64,000 nucleotides of DNA from Blastobasis lacticolella (GCA_905147135.1 LR990051.1:15033115-15097114), one strand, 5' to 3'. Numbered from the stretch's first letter, positions 13,546 to 26,282 are shown. Notes: generated from the sequence alone by a model not told the origin. Program-made: numbers and translations.

Positions 13546-13975
13546 ATTCGACTCGATTTTTGCAGGGCTCAGAGACACGCACGAGTCTAGAACCGAGTCG
13601 AGCGCAAGTCATCAGAGCACGGACTCGAGTCGTAAACACAATTCGAGTTTTGTCACAAAAGCGACTCAAAACTACTCTCGAAAGGACTATACTCAGACTC
13701 TCGAGTACCACAAGCCTAATATAAGACACCACAGCGAATTATACTACAGTTTAACACACCATACCACATCACATCACTGCTCAATAAATATTCGTTACAT
13801 GAACAGACTCGAGCGCACTATAGACTCGAACCCTAATTTCGAACTCGAGCACATTCGAAAATTCAATGTGCTCGTAATACCATCGAGCGGTAGAGTCTCT
13901 GTCATAATAAGTCGATCATGTAAAAGAGTCGAGTCCTAAAATATAGACTCCCGGGCTCGAGTCTTTTACAACACT
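13546..13975. repeat. Region dense in CTCGAG/GACTCG motifs
   Basis: CTCGAG occurs at 13624, 13699, 13808, 13844 and 13956, with many more gactcg or cgagtc variants. At the right end 13920-13933 and 13956-13969 form a 14-bp inverted repeat with one mismatch. A 154-codon frame (13475-13939) is open but matches nothing I know. Confidence 0.6.
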
Positions 13976-14269
13976 AGCCCAAGGCGTAATAGTGTCAGAG
14001 CGTAAACAATCACTGTAATTCTTCTAGAAACAGCAATAAAGTTATTAGGCTGTTTCAATTTCTAGACAGGCATGCTCCATCGTCGGCATCGTCACTTACC
14101 TCCAGGTAAGATGACGGTGACCTAGACAAAATAGCTCTCATAAAAAAATCATACAAAAGCCACCCGTGCGCCCGTGCGTCCTTCGATTTTCGTTAATTGG
14201 CATTGAGAAACGTGCGCGCGCAGAGCATCGGCGCAATACATCGCGCAAATATCACGACCTACTTAGTTG

Positions 14270-14580
14270 GCAGCGTGCGCCCCCGCGCGTCGCGCGAGCC
14301 GTCGCATTGCTATAAATAGCCAATAATGTTGAGAAAGCACCACCGGTTACTGACGATACACTGTTTCTTATTAGCCGCAATTAAGTTCGATGTTTTGAAT
14401 GGGCTTCGAGTCTACCGGTTTTCGTGTGAGGGCCCGTTTTTACGTCACCGCTTACAAACCGGACAGTAAACGCGTCGTGTCCGCAAAGTCACCGCGTAGC
14501 ACCGGAGATTAATCGTGCAGTCTAACCCCCGCTTTGGCGCGGTCCCACGACGCGGTGATGACGACTGTGCGGTGCGGGTG
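14270..14580 (+). promoter_or_regulatory. Possible TATA-type promoter in GC-rich block
   Basis: tgctataaatagcc (about 14309) follows a CG-rich segment and is followed by GC-rich sequence up to 14580. No gene downstream that I can recognise, so this is weak. Confidence 0.2.
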
Positions 14581-14734
14581 CGACACGATTACCGTGCTGT
14601 GTTTACGAAATAATAATAAAATAAGCTTTCTGTCATTAGTATAGAGACATTTGGGACAAATCGTGCAGAAATCGTGTATAGGTCTGTATGGGCTCTAAGA
14701 CGCCAAGGGCATTTCATCCAATTGCGCAGTCAAG

Positions 14735-14925
14735 TTTCGTAGCCAGACACGTAATGGAAAATGACATTCTGTAACCGCCTACGGCTACCAAATGGGAATA
14801 CATTTTGAAGTTCCATTTCGTAGCATAAGTAAAGAGAAATAAAATACCTTCCGTAGCCGGCTACCGAACGGAAAATCTTAAGTAGTAGATCTTCCATTCG
14901 GTAGCCACAATTTGAGCAGTATACT
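14735..14925. repeat. Inverted GGTAGCC-type repeats
   Basis: Arms ctaccgaacggaa (14861-14873) and ttccattcggtag (14892-14904) pair with one mismatch; gtagccggctac (14853-14864) is a perfect palindrome. Related ttccatttcgtagc is at 14813. Likely the remains of a MITE. Confidence 0.6.
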
Positions 14926-16212
14926 GCAAAAAAATTAACTGGCGACGGTGACAGCGTCGCTCTTGTTGGAATTGATAGGACATTTTAAAATAGGGACACT
15001 TATTTCCAGCTTAGGCCACCAGGTCAGATAAGTTTGTGGCACTATAAGGTCCCTGCATCCGTAATGTCAAGTCACTATTCAGTTTTGATTGTTGTAAGTC
15101 ACAAAAGAACAATTGTGCCACTTTCGAATAAAATCTTTACAAAGTCCGCATGCTAAGAGTTTTCACACCTACGAATTTTAACATTCCAAATTCAAATCAC
15201 TTTATTCCCTTGAGAGTTTCATACAATATTATCACATTGCGGGTAACAAGGCCATGCTTTATGGTGACATTTCGTCATTCATACCTAATTGGGCATTGTC
15301 GAGCAAGATGTGTGAAAAAGTAGTTATCAAATTGAACAGGCAAAAACCTTACGCGATAAGCAAGCAACGATCGACTAATAATATGAAGTTAAAAATTTCT
15401 TTTGAGATAAGTGTTCTCATCCGTGACTCATAAATAATAATACCTACCATGAATAGCTGCGTCACCTACCTGCCTGTGTGAATAGCGCTCGAAAACCAAT
15501 AGGAACTCATTGACAGAAAAACATGGGAATCTACCTGCATGACAACACATGCACAAGTGTTAACAAAGTCATCTGCCTGGGTAGAAATAAGTATCCTCTC
15601 AAGTGTGGTTTGTTCACCGTTTTGAAATTTATGTGGCATAGCGTTGTCCATTACACTATCAACTATTTAAAGCAAATAATGCTGGTGCGTAAGCCTCGAA
15701 TTGAAGCACTTAGGCACTTTCTTGCCACGCCCATTGTGTACACATAAAACATTTTGCTGTACCTAATGTAATTTTAATTTATAACCGCACCCGTCCGCGT
15801 TCGGGAAATTCCTAGCCTATACTTAACATTCTTCTCCAATTTCTTATCCGATAGCAATTTTTCTGATAAGAAACAAAGTGATGATCACTGATAGGTACCA
15901 TAATACCAATGCGTATAATATCTTCTATGCTATCTACCCAATATTAGACAAGAAAATGTAGTGAAAGACGCGCCAGATGGATGTTTCGAACTGGGCGATT
16001 GAGAAACAATCGTGCTTCATCATTTCCGCATACGTAACCTCTCCACCGAGATGGCATTGAAATATGGTAAAATCTGTTAAACGACTACAATTTCCTTGTT
16101 TATTCAATCAATACAGATGGGATGTTAATAATTATTCACGAAAAAGTTTAAAGTCAACGTCCAGACTAGATCTGCGTACAAGAAATGAGACGATTAACGG
16201 TAAAACAGCTAG
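14926..16212. other. No gene seen
   Basis: AT-rich, with no repeats or frames I can support. Confidence 0.4.
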
Positions 16213-16337
16213 TCACGTCGAATAGGCACTAACCCAGAGCTCGTTGGTTTTTACACTAGCTATTTCATTAAAGCACACTAATAATCCGGTTTCTGTCCAC
16301 GTATGCGAACGCCTCTCGTAGGAGTCGCGGCATTTAC

Positions 16338-16800
16338 CTTGCAGCGAGGGCGCCTCCACGGCACGACGAGAGCGAACGGTCCCACTGCACTGACACCAAT
16401 CCGTACCACCACTGCACCAACAACACCGAACGTCAGAACCACGCAGCAGAGCGAAACGTCCGCTTTTTACACGAAAGTCCCAGTTTTTTGTAACAAAGAC
16501 ACGAATTAAAAGACGGATAATTTCACGTAAATGGAGAGGTATACGTCCACGTAGCGATGGAGCCAAAAGTAGACTGTGCGGGCGCGGGGCGCGGGCCCTG
16601 GGCGCGGGGGGCGGGGTCGGGTCTCGTGTGCTCGCTCGCTCTCGCAATCACAACGAAGCAGCTTAGGGCACGAAGATTCCCGAGGCGCTCCGAGTGGCCG
16701 CCGAAGAGCCGCTGATCCCGTTCCGCTATCACCGCGGCGCGCCGCCCGCCGCCGCTCTACTGCTGACTGACGAGTTATCGAGTAGGTAGACTCTGGTAGA
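16338..16800 (-). promoter_or_regulatory. Candidate CpG-rich promoter and first exon
   Basis: A GC- and CpG-rich block (strongest 16570-16770). On the minus strand an initiator-like ctcgtcagtc lies near 16770, and a good donor CTGCAAG|gtaaat follows at 16338. The minus frame is open for 144 codons but starts with a low-complexity Arg/Pro stretch, so any exon here may be non-coding. No downstream exons recognised. Confidence 0.3.
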
Positions 16801-18029
16801 GTTAACAGCGATCGCATCAAAACAGTAAATCAGAAAACAATTTGACCTAATGCCCTATTAGAATAGCAACACGAATGGAATGTTATGCGATAAAATGGAA
16901 TGGAAATTGTGGCTGGCATCTGTATATGTTTATTCCTTAGTTTTTATAAGCTAAGCTTATAAGATTTTTATAAGATTATAAACAACACTAATTTATTTTC
17001 CAGGCTTGAAAAGCAATATTTAAATGAAATACATATTTGATATTAATTATTAATTTATGAAATTTTTGACGCCAATTTTCCGAACATCTGTTTAGCTCTA
17101 CATTTTCATCACGCAACATTGAAGGGTTAATAGATGATTGCCTACCTATTTACGTTATTTGTATGTAACTACGTTCATATGTAAGTAATTAATAAACAAC
17201 CCGGCACTCATTTATATGGCAATATTGGGGTGATTGCTTACGAGCTTGTCGCTCAAAACTTCTTATTAGATTTATCTCAAAACCAACAAGAGCGATAAGA
17301 GTTGAAGACAAACGCATTCAGACCCCAAAACAGCGAAGACATTATTGCCACCACAAAGACCACAATCAATCGGTGCGATGACGCGCAAAGTGCACCCGTT
17401 AACTTGTAGCTTCGTTTACAAAAACGCGTGTAAGAAGAAATTTCACCGAGCGCGCAGTTTTTGCGCGCTTCACGCTTCGCTCGCGTTCCGCGTGCGCACT
17501 GCTCCGTCGCACCTACCTTCCCATTGGAGTGAGGGGGACGGAGCTAAAGATTTTTCGTATCTGCTCGCTCTAGCCGTAGGTGTCCCGGGATTGTCGACTT
17601 TCCTCGCGATGGAAGCCGACGAAGTTCGCATAACTTTCTGAACGCATTGTTGCTCACGGTCGGTTTCCCAACGCGCGTGAGATCGATGTTTTTGTTCCGC
17701 GTCGCGATGCGAGCTTGCGTTCGCTTACGCTAATTCCAGTGGTACCTCGTTGGGTACAATAACATTGCATCAGGAATTCGATTCGGACAAGTGCTTCCCT
17801 ATTCGCCTATTCTGCATTCAACCTTCACCTTGGAATCAAGCTCGTAGTGCCTATAACAATTGACACCAGTGGGTTTTTACAACTCTTACTGTAAAATAAG
17901 ATTACTTACGCAATTAAAAGTAAAACATGAAGAGTTAACAGATATTTTTTATGATTCACGTAACTCGAAGGACTTCGTATAAAGATAACTATTTAGGTAA
18001 CGAGACGAGATATTTAAATAATAGGGACG
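16801..18029. other. No gene seen; CG-rich 17370-17700
   Basis: 17370-17700 has raised CpG and an open 98-codon plus frame without family resemblance. It could be an unrecognised first exon or regulatory island. Confidence 0.35.
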
Positions 18030-18490
18030 ATGACTGGGTCAACATCTTTAAATTCTATTGGTCCGTCAGTTAAATTTAAAAAAGTATTAGATACGTATTT
18101 TTTAATTTGTCAAAATAAAAAATGTCAAAGATAAAGCGTATCAAAGTTACAGAGTGGGCGCTAGAGACATCACTTCTGAGTAAAATCTGACCACAGGCGT
18201 GACGTCACGCAACATTACAACGCACTGAGTCGTCGTTATTTTTTGTTTAAGTAACAGATGAAAAAATACGTGTCCATTATTTTTTGATAAACTACCTGTC
18301 GGACTAAAAAATTTCTTCGTCGTCAGCCCTGTTAGAAAATGTAGTACCTATTTTACGTTTCGACAAAGAGCTATCTTATCACCCTTTACTATGGAACATT
18401 CCGATGTAATTTGGTCACGGTCACAACCTTTCAATACTCTCATATAAAAGACATCAACGAGATACCAATAAGATTTCTTACAACAAAGAT
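18030..18490 (+). mobile_element. Non-autonomous element, copy A
   Basis: Shares ordered blocks with 34430-34800 in inverse orientation: gacgtcacgcaacatt, aaaatacgtgtccattattt, gataaactacctgtcgg, acaaagagctatcttatcac, ggaacattccgatgtaattt and catataaaagacatcaacga. No coding frame or clear ends. Confidence 0.7.
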
Positions 18491-18589
18491 CTAGTCAACC
18501 AGGTAGGCAGAAGAAAAAAGAATACTTACCTACAAATAAATTCCACTGTTAACCGGTCGCAAACAAAATTGATTATATCTGGCAAAGCA

Positions 18590-18860
18590 TAATAACTATA
18601 CAGAATACCGCAGCTAAACAATACTCTTTTAAATAGAATTGTGTTTCTGCCGGTAAGTAAGGTTTCCAGTGCTCCATGGGGTGGGGATTTGGGGAACCGT
18701 GGCTTTGGCAGTGGAGGGGCATTTGCCTTTTTGCTGCCAGAGCAACGTGTTATAGAGGTGGGCAACGCATTAGCGATACTCTTGGTTTTGCTAATGTCTT
18801 TAGGCAGTGGTGACCACTTTCCATCAGGTGGCCCGCTTGCCTGTATGCCTAAAATATGAC
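18590..18860 (+). mobile_element. Dispersed LINE 3' end repeat, plus copy
   Basis: aagtaaggtttccagtgctc, ttatagaggtgggcaacgca and ccatcaggtggcccgcttgc match the inverted copy at 20820-21140 closely. The block near the end is a very common lepidopteran LINE 3' sequence. Confidence 0.75.
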
Positions 18861-19373
18861 ATAAAAAAAAATTACGTCGGCTAGATTCGGCTAAATAAAA
18901 TTCACATAGGCTAGTTTCGATAGTAAAGTCGATGTGCATTGTTTACGGCCGTTACCTGTAAATATTATTGCCGCGTAGCCCTCGTAGCCACAGCCGCAGA
19001 GTACAACAAACACGTCAGCAATCAATCGGTCAAGGACCGAAGGGAACGCAGGTCACCCGCTACCAACGCGGACGCTACGTGGAAACGGTCACATAGTTAT
19101 ATACACCATACTTTACTTTCCTGCCATTTTTACGTACATCAAGATGGAAAAAAAGAAGGATAATGTAGCCCGCGCGCAACCTTGGGGAATTTGACTACGA
19201 TAGAAGCTAAAACATAGGTAGGTACAATATTAACTCGCAATTGATTTTTTATGCACCGTCTACGAGCATACACAATTACGTGGGATATTAATTATTTAAT
19301 AGTTTTTATTAAAACGATAATCATACAATATTGACAAAATTAAATCTGGTTACCATATTAATTAAATATGCAG

Positions 19374-19440
19374 ACCCCAGGCCCTCACGTGCCACGCGGG
19401 CGCGCAACCGAGACATAACGCCGAGATGATGATGATGATA
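19374..19440 (+). mobile_element. SINE 3' end
   Basis: aggccctcacgtgccacgcg and ataacgccgagatgatgatg, with a (GAT)n tail. Confidence 0.7.
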
Positions 19441-19493
19441 CTAAAAACAATTAAAACAAAATAACAAAAAAAAGCATTCATATCTCTGCCTTC

Positions 19494-19643
19494 CTAGGAG
19501 GCTGGCGGCGGTACTCCTTCGTATTGCCAAACTAAAACATTGGCCGAGGTACGCGCCAGCCTGTGGGTCTCGATCAGGCGGGCAGATAGGTCATAGATGA
19601 TCTTTCGGGCTCTCGTCCGCCAGGACCGCATCATCTCAATTAC
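19494..19643 (-). pseudogene. Coding-like fragment, unrecognised
   Basis: About 50 codons on the minus strand are open and look protein-like: MRSWRTRARKIIYDLSARL, IETHRLARTSANVLVWQY and EGVPPPAS before a stop. Basic start and clean codon structure suggest a remnant of a mobile-element or host protein. No clear splice sites or start. Confidence 0.3.
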
Positions 19644-20250
19644 GTGGGGAACAATGTATGGTCAACCCACCCCGCCAGGACAGCTCCGATCGCTACAGCC
19701 CGAACAAACAGACGGTTCCCGCAAATCTGCCAAACAAAACAATGGTAGCCTTCGCAACGCATGCCGGCCCAATCTAATCTGCGTCGCCCGCGCAGCGCGA
19801 CGCGCCACGTGACCGTTCGGTGGTAACTCGTAGTATACCTACTACATACTACCTCTATTCATAAATACCGTTAACAGTCTGCCGAGTATATTTACGTGTG
19901 GCAAGAGAACGGACTTATTTATATTATATTTAGAGGAGTTTGGTAAGATCGTCATCAGCCTACATTGAGAGCCTCCTCCACATCGTCGCAGGGTTTTTCC
20001 ACCATCTCTACGCTTGTCGATATTAATTGAAAATTTCGAATTTGGCAACCAATTTTTTTTAATGTATCAATGTAGCATTTTTTTCTTTGTTTTCTTTATT
20101 TATTCTTTTTATTTGTTTATTTTATTACTTAGATACTATTTTAAAAGTATTTTCTTAGTTTATAAGTTTTCCGGGTTTCAATTTAAACTTTACTGTCCTT
20201 ATACTTAACCAAAGAACTTGAACGAAGTTAGGGCCAAGCTACTTTGGTCC

Positions 20251-20309
20251 CGGCCACGCCACGGTATCCGCCTGACTGCTGTGTCAGTGCCGTGTCCGTG
20301 GCGTGGCCG
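20251..20309. repeat. Perfect 14-bp inverted repeat cggccacgccacgg
   Basis: Arms at 20251-20264 and 20296-20309 with a 31-base spacer. GC-rich; possible small transposon end pair or structured RNA, unknown. Confidence 0.75.
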
Positions 20310-20819
20310 CGACTTACTTCATTGTTCTAGGTATGCCGTGGAAAGAACTTTCACTTGCCTGACACTGCGCTTCGATCGCCGGACGTGCGTGTCGGAATAC
20401 TCGTTGATACTCCATTATAAGATAAAAACACTCCTTTTTAAATCTTAAACAATGGATTCTGTAAGGGCGACGAACATGATTTGCAGAGTCATATTTTATT
20501 CTCGATCCATTCATTACAAAGGCAATTAACACTGAGTAAAAATCTCACATGCTGCCTACCTACTAGGCACTAAGTGCATAGTGCATTAGATTACAAGTAT
20601 TACCATATACGTTACAATAGACTAAGTTATACTTAACCAACGGCATTACCGTCACCGGACCCGGACCCGGCGCGACTTCGTTCGCGTACACCTACTTTAC
20701 CCCTACCTACCCTTTTGTTCTTGCTTATAAACATTCCTCTTGAATCACTCTATCTATTGTTAAAAACCGCTTTTAAAACCATTGCGTAGTGTAAATGATG
20801 TAACATATGACATGCGATA

Positions 20820-21140
20820 GGCAAACAGGCAAGCGGGCCACCTGATGGGAAGTAGTCACCACTGCCTATAGACATTAGCAACACCAAGAGTATCGCCAAT
20901 GCGTTGCCCACCTCTATAACACGTTTCTCTGGCAGCAAAAAGGCAAATGCCACTCCACTGCCAAAGCCACTGTTCCCCAAATCCCCACCCCATGGAGCAC
21001 TGGAAATCTTACTCACCGGCAGATACACAATACTATTTAAAAGAGTATTATTTAGCTGCGATATTCTGTAAGGTGGACGTACTTCCCCAGTCGGGCGGCT
21101 CCAATTCGAACGAGATACCCCGCTATGCCCTACCTCTCTT
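20820..21140 (-). mobile_element. Dispersed LINE 3' end repeat, minus copy
   Basis: gcgggccacctgatgggaag, ttgcccacctctataacacg and agcactggaaatcttactca are the inverse of 18590-18860. It extends further with gtcgggcggctccaattcg and cgagataccccgctatgcc. Confidence 0.75.
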
Positions 21141-21373
21141 AAATTTGTTACATATAAATAGATATGTAACAATCTTGTGTACAATAACTGGTTGAATAAA
21201 TAAAATAACATGTCGCTCACTCGAAGCAGTCACGCATAGTAGCGCATAGGCGCGTGGCAAAGGCACGCGTGACATGTATCGATACAGTCGGGCGATCGCA
21301 AAACGTGCCGGAAACAGTCGTACGATAGTCTCCCAAGATTCAACTCCCTTGACCTACGCTCTTTTAAACCCCC

Positions 21374-21580
21374 GACGAAACAAGAAGGGTGACGTGTGTA
21401 TCTGTATTCTGTGGCTCTGTATATGTTTCTATCTGGCGTCGTAACTCCCGAACGGATGGACCGATTTCGATACGGTTTCCATAATTGAAAGCCAGTTTAA
21501 TCTAGGGAGTTCTCGGCTATGTTTCATTAAAATTGGTTTAGTAGTTTAGGAAATATTTGAGTATAAAAAGTGTACTGTAA
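21374..21580 (+). mobile_element. Dispersed repeat, Helitron-like or related
   Basis: gtaactcccgaacggatgga, cgatttcgatacggtttcc and attggtttagtagttt are typical of a very common lepidopteran non-coding repeat. Confidence 0.45.
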
Positions 21581-22779
21581 AACTAGTTGTTGGTTTTCAG
21601 ACTTTTTCGGTCGGTTAGGTTTAGTGATCCATTTTTTTAACTGTTATTTTGTACAAAGAGTGAATAAAATAAATTAATAAATTTTCCTATTGCTATATTA
21701 GTAGAAACAAATACTGTATAAATACTACTGAGTTAATATGTATCTACAGTTTTCTTTATAGAAAGTTTTCGATGCGAGGCATTCGATGTTTTTGGGGAAC
21801 CGGATCTGGGACATCGAAGGGACATAGAATTCTGGTACCACAAGTAAAATGCTAGATTTAATATAATATCTACTATTATATAGTAGACGCAAAATTTTAT
21901 CACAGCCATTCGTCAATTGGGAGGAAAACGTTAAATTACCACGATCACCTCCACAAAACAGATGTGGCCTTGGATTACGTCAATGTTACATTCGTAACTG
22001 CTTTGACCTTATCTGATAACAAGATTTTTTAAACAAAAAATGAGCATTGTTTAGGTATCTGGAATCAAATTAATTTGCCTATGTCGCATTTAAATAATGT
22101 TTAATGCGTAGCCAACAGGGATTTATTTATTTAGTTGTTGGATCTAAGAAACAATAGCGTGTTAAAACTATAGTAGGTACTCTATAACCGTATTTCTGTG
22201 CAGTTATCAAATGGTTTTTATACTATTAAGAAAGAAATTTTCATCTACCACGTAAATAAAATGGTTGTCTGGATGAGATCGCTTTTAGCGATAAAATCGT
22301 CTTTATACTATATTGTCTTACTGTAACCATTTTTTTACTGTTAAATGGACAATAAAGGAGTTGTAAATAAATAAATTAAAATAACTCTTGGTTCAAGAAT
22401 GTGTTCTTGGGGCCTAACTGAGGGACAGCTAATGACTCTTACTTTCAGCCAATTCAATTCGGGTGATGCACCAAACAGGCCCTGAGGGTGTATGCTGCGA
22501 TAGCTGCAAAGGAACATTTTCTTAAAGTGGTATGAACGTGTTTATATCCTCTTTGATATGGAAACATCATAACAATTTAACAAGGCCGCCCTGTTTTATG
22601 GCATCTAATTTAATGGGCTATTGTTTTCATGACCAATTTGGTCGTGAAAATTGGGAACTGAACGAAATCAGTTTTACTACAGTTTGCACGTAAAGCAAGC
22701 CTTAGCACGCATTGAGAACATATAGTTCAATAGATTCTTGTTAAATTAACTACTAAGTGAAGTAAATAAAAACTGTTTA
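21581..22779. other. No gene seen
   Basis: AT-rich; nothing beyond simple A/T stretches. Confidence 0.4.
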
Positions 22780-22935
22780 TTGAAAGAAAGAAAGAGAGAA
22801 AATATTTATTACAAAGGACTCCACGACATATTGCACACATAAATAAGACAATATACAAGAATCAGCCTAATATTAGGAGCGAAAAGGCGGCCTTATCGCT
22901 TAAAGCCTCTTCCAGACAACCTTTGGGAAGAGGTA
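22780..22935 (-). mobile_element. LINE 3' end-like repeat
   Basis: aaaggcggccttatcgctta and cctcttccagacaaccttt form a block common at the 3' ends of lepidopteran LINEs; a GAAA-rich stretch lies at the left. Confidence 0.5.
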
Positions 22936-23349
22936 ATGTTTCACATGAGCTAGTGATAGAGATATCTAAACAGATTGGCTGCTCCACCTTGTTCTATATG
23001 AACAGTTTTATTATGTTTATTATTCTCCTCAAAACAAGAGTATCAGTTGATTCAGTTGATTTTCTTTCAGTAAAGAGTCCAATAAAGATATTACAGCTGT
23101 ACTACAATTTGTATAGGTCAGTCTCCTTTGGCCCAATTTGGGTATTATGTCTATCCAGATATGAATATTGAGTTATAAGAAATGTCTATCGTACAACATG
23201 TGGACGTGTTCTTCCTGCCCAATAAGTATTGGACTAACATATAAACCGGCTATTTGCCCGGTATTTACCACAACGCGGTGACTACTCGGTGGCGACGCGG
23301 GGGCTATGCGGTGACTATGCAGTGGCTACGTATCCACTCACAGACTTGA

Positions 23350-23645
23350 CTCATCATCACATCAGCCGAAAGACGCCCACTGCTGAGCATAGGCCTCCCC
23401 CAGAGATCTCCACAAAGGCCGGTCCTGTGCCTTCTGCATGCAGCTTAAACCTTTTTTGCCAGGTCGTCGGTGCGCCTTGTGGGAGGGCTACCCACGGTGC
23501 GTCTTCCGGAACGTGACTCGCCAATCGAGAACTTTACTGCTCCATCGGCCAACTGTTCTTCGCTATGTGCCCTTCCCACTGCTACTTCAGCCTGGCAATT
23601 CTTAGGGCTATGTCGGTGACCTTGGTTCGCTTACTGATCTCCTCA
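23350..23645 (-). mobile_element. RTE-like LINE ORF C-terminal region
   Basis: On the minus strand EEISKRTKVTDIALRIARLK, then QWEGHIAKNSWPMEQ, and later APTTWQKRF and SGGGLCSAVG can be read with stops and frameshifts. This is the C-terminal signature of RTE-type retrotransposons widespread in Lepidoptera. Confidence 0.75.
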
Positions 23646-23904
23646 TGGCACTCCACAGACCTGACTTACCCCTATGAACCCGTAAGCCTAAACGTCGACA
23701 GTCCCGCACCGCAGACAGAATAAAGGTCACCGCTCGCGCTCACGCGCCGCGCCACTCACAAAATTATTCGTCTGCATCTCGTCCGGCCTCGGCCCAGGAA
23801 CAGCCGGAAATCAATAACTAAAGGCGTTTAGTTACGTAATTTCAATTTGCTTTCTCAAGATTTTTAATTCTTCGACCGCATCCAAAGCCACAGACAGCTA
23901 CCGG

Positions 23905-24125
23905 TAGGCAAATTACGTAACTCTGTTGCTAACAATTCTGTGATTTCAGTGATTGAAATTATTACTTTTACTATTACATGTATACGATTTAATAGTTTCA
24001 GTTTATTGCAATGGAACTTTATTAGCAACTAAACCTATGAAATCGTTGATTCGAAATCACCAAAGTAACCATTTCAATCATTGAAATCACATAATTGTTA
24101 GGAACAGACTTACGTAATTAGCCTA
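23905..24125. mobile_element. MITE, copy 2 of the TAATTACGTAAC family
   Basis: Ends taggcaaattacgtaactct (23905) and gacttacgtaattagccta (ending 24125). The interior shares gtttcagtttattgcaatg and the flanking atttcaatcattgaaatcac with copy 1. It is slightly longer than copy 1. Confidence 0.8.
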
Positions 24126-26029
24126 CTGGTATTTAATATTCCTCAGAACTTTGTAGAGTCTATTAGCTATTCATATAATATAATGGTTGCTAGCTAGACA
24201 CGGATGTTACGTATCTAGACTAATTAAGTACTCGTAAGTTGTAGGTGTCTGTCATCGTCTTCATTTTCTCTTAATTAGCGAGCTGAGTTCCGCGATCTTG
24301 GGTCGGTGAGCATTGTAATTTGGTGATGTTGTAAAGAAGTAGTTTAAAAAAGTTAGGTAGTTTACTTTTATATGTTTATAAGTTTGGGTGTTAGGAGTAA
24401 TGTCTAAAATATTAAACATTATTCCCGAGTTTCATTGGCACCACTATTGATCGGTCCCAGAAAAATAATAAGATCCTATGGGATAGTTAATTTTCAACCC
24501 GCACTGGTATATGAAAACTGAGAATGCGGGGCAACTCGACGTCCCACGAAATTGACCCAAAACGAAGATGACCTACTGAAAATATGACTAACACAGAACA
24601 TGACTTCCCTCAAACTGTCTAAAAACGAAAGTGATCTGCCTCGCCAAAAGGTATAAAACGTGGTCCAAAATTTACATATATTCCACTTGTTACCAGAACC
24701 TTCGTTGTCCCTCGACTGCCAATAATTTTCCTATAACTACAGCAAGTTGAGCAGCTCCGTGATCTTCGATAGGTATCGACAAACTGGCATAGCGAGTTTT
24801 AATTTATATAACCGGGCAAGTTCACACACGCGTGCATTAGCGCTCGCGCAGACTCGGCGGTCGCCGGTCGTGTGAATGTGAATGCGCGGTGATGCAACGC
24901 GTTGTGAAAGCCGATAGCGCTGGAATTGGGTTAGCGGCGGTGCGCAGGCGCCGGTGGCCGGGTAGCGAACTGATAGTGTAGCGGTGCGGTGGGGAGTGGG
25001 GACTGTGATCTTGGTTTAGACGCTTTCTGGGTTCTTTTTAGTACTTACACTTGAAAGTGGAAGAAACAAAGTAGGAAAGCGGACAATAGCAGAAGCCGGG
25101 ATTTACCGTTTGGATGATGATGATGATGATGGTCTGGAAACTGAAGCTTTACATATAGTGGAGATTTTTACTGCTTATAGTATGAAGAAGGTGAATTTCT
25201 TTGCTGGTACTTTATCACATTCTCTAAAGTCAGAAAGTACGTTAGCTTCGATCAACGGTAAGTCACCGCGGAAGAAACCACGGGCAAAAGTTAGTTAATA
25301 TTTGGATTATTACACTATAGCCTTGACCTAACCACGTTGATTTCACATCTCCGATACAGACCAAATTCTAATGTCGGTTCTTAAGTACCAAGGCAAGCAC
25401 TTTACTTACTTTCGATTAGGTAAGTACTCGTGGGAACCGTTCAACGCCGTTGTGAAATATAATGCGAAAAATCATTTGAATAAGTGTCATCATCAAAATG
25501 ATTACGGCAACTTAAGCATGTCGACAGAACCTCGAAAACAATCTTCCAGCCAGATAAAAAAAATATTATATGCAAATTCGCTTTAAAGTACGCAAAATCT
25601 GATATCTACACGGAAACAATTGTTATCAAATTTATGTGTGTTCATAAATACCTACCACATAACACATGTTGTGAACCGAGAGATCTACTCTCACACTTAA
25701 ATACCTACCATTGTCAATTTACAACTCAACTTAGTGGAGCATCCGGGTCCGTTGAATGCTATGTCTATCTTATTATTATGAATATTCTGTTATCTAGTAC
25801 CTATAATACTTTGATACCGGATTTTAATTTTAACTGAACAACGTGGGGAAGGGTGGACGAAATGACGGTGCAAAACTAGCAGTTCTTGTAGGTAAACATT
25901 TCACAATCGTACGAAGCTTGCCCGTATCCGTAAAACTAAACAAACAAACATCGACCTAGTGAATAAATGAGTCATTGGTAGCATAAATGAGGTCGGTCTC
26001 GATTGCTAGTTATACTATGTATTCATCTA
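24126..26029. other. No gene seen; GC-rich patch 24825-25010
   Basis: 24825-25010 is GC-rich (gcgcgcagactcgg-like, ggcgccggtggccggg) and could be a regulatory island. A 62-codon frame at 25110 starts in a SINE tail and is probably chance. Confidence 0.35.
25078..25132 (+). mobile_element. SINE 3' end
   Basis: agccgggatttaccgtttgg followed by (atg)n; a decayed version of the family end. Confidence 0.5.
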
Positions 26030-26282
26030 TCTATACATAGTACGAAACAAAGTCGCTTCCCGCCGTCTGTCCCTATGTATTTATGTACGCTTAGATAAGT
26101 TAGATGTTTTAAACTAGGCAACGGATTTTAATGCGGTTTTCATCAATAGTGATTCGGGAGAAAGGTTTAAAACCAAGATATAAAGGGTAGGTAGGGGTAT
26201 AGTAGGTGTAGGGTAGGTTTAGAATAGGGGTAGAGGTAGGACACCACGCGAACGAAATCGCGCCGGGTCCACTAGTTTTTCT
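26030..26282 (+). mobile_element. Dispersed repeat with Helitron-like 3' end
   Basis: acgaaacaaagtcgcttccc, caacggattttaatgcggtt and the end gcgccgggtccactag before T. A CTAG/T end after a short CGCG hairpin fits a Helitron terminus, but the class is not certain. Confidence 0.5.

Noticed and set aside
13475..13939. 154-codon plus-strand frame
   Set aside because: Composition is dictated by the CTCGAG-rich repeat, there is no family resemblance and no splice or start context.
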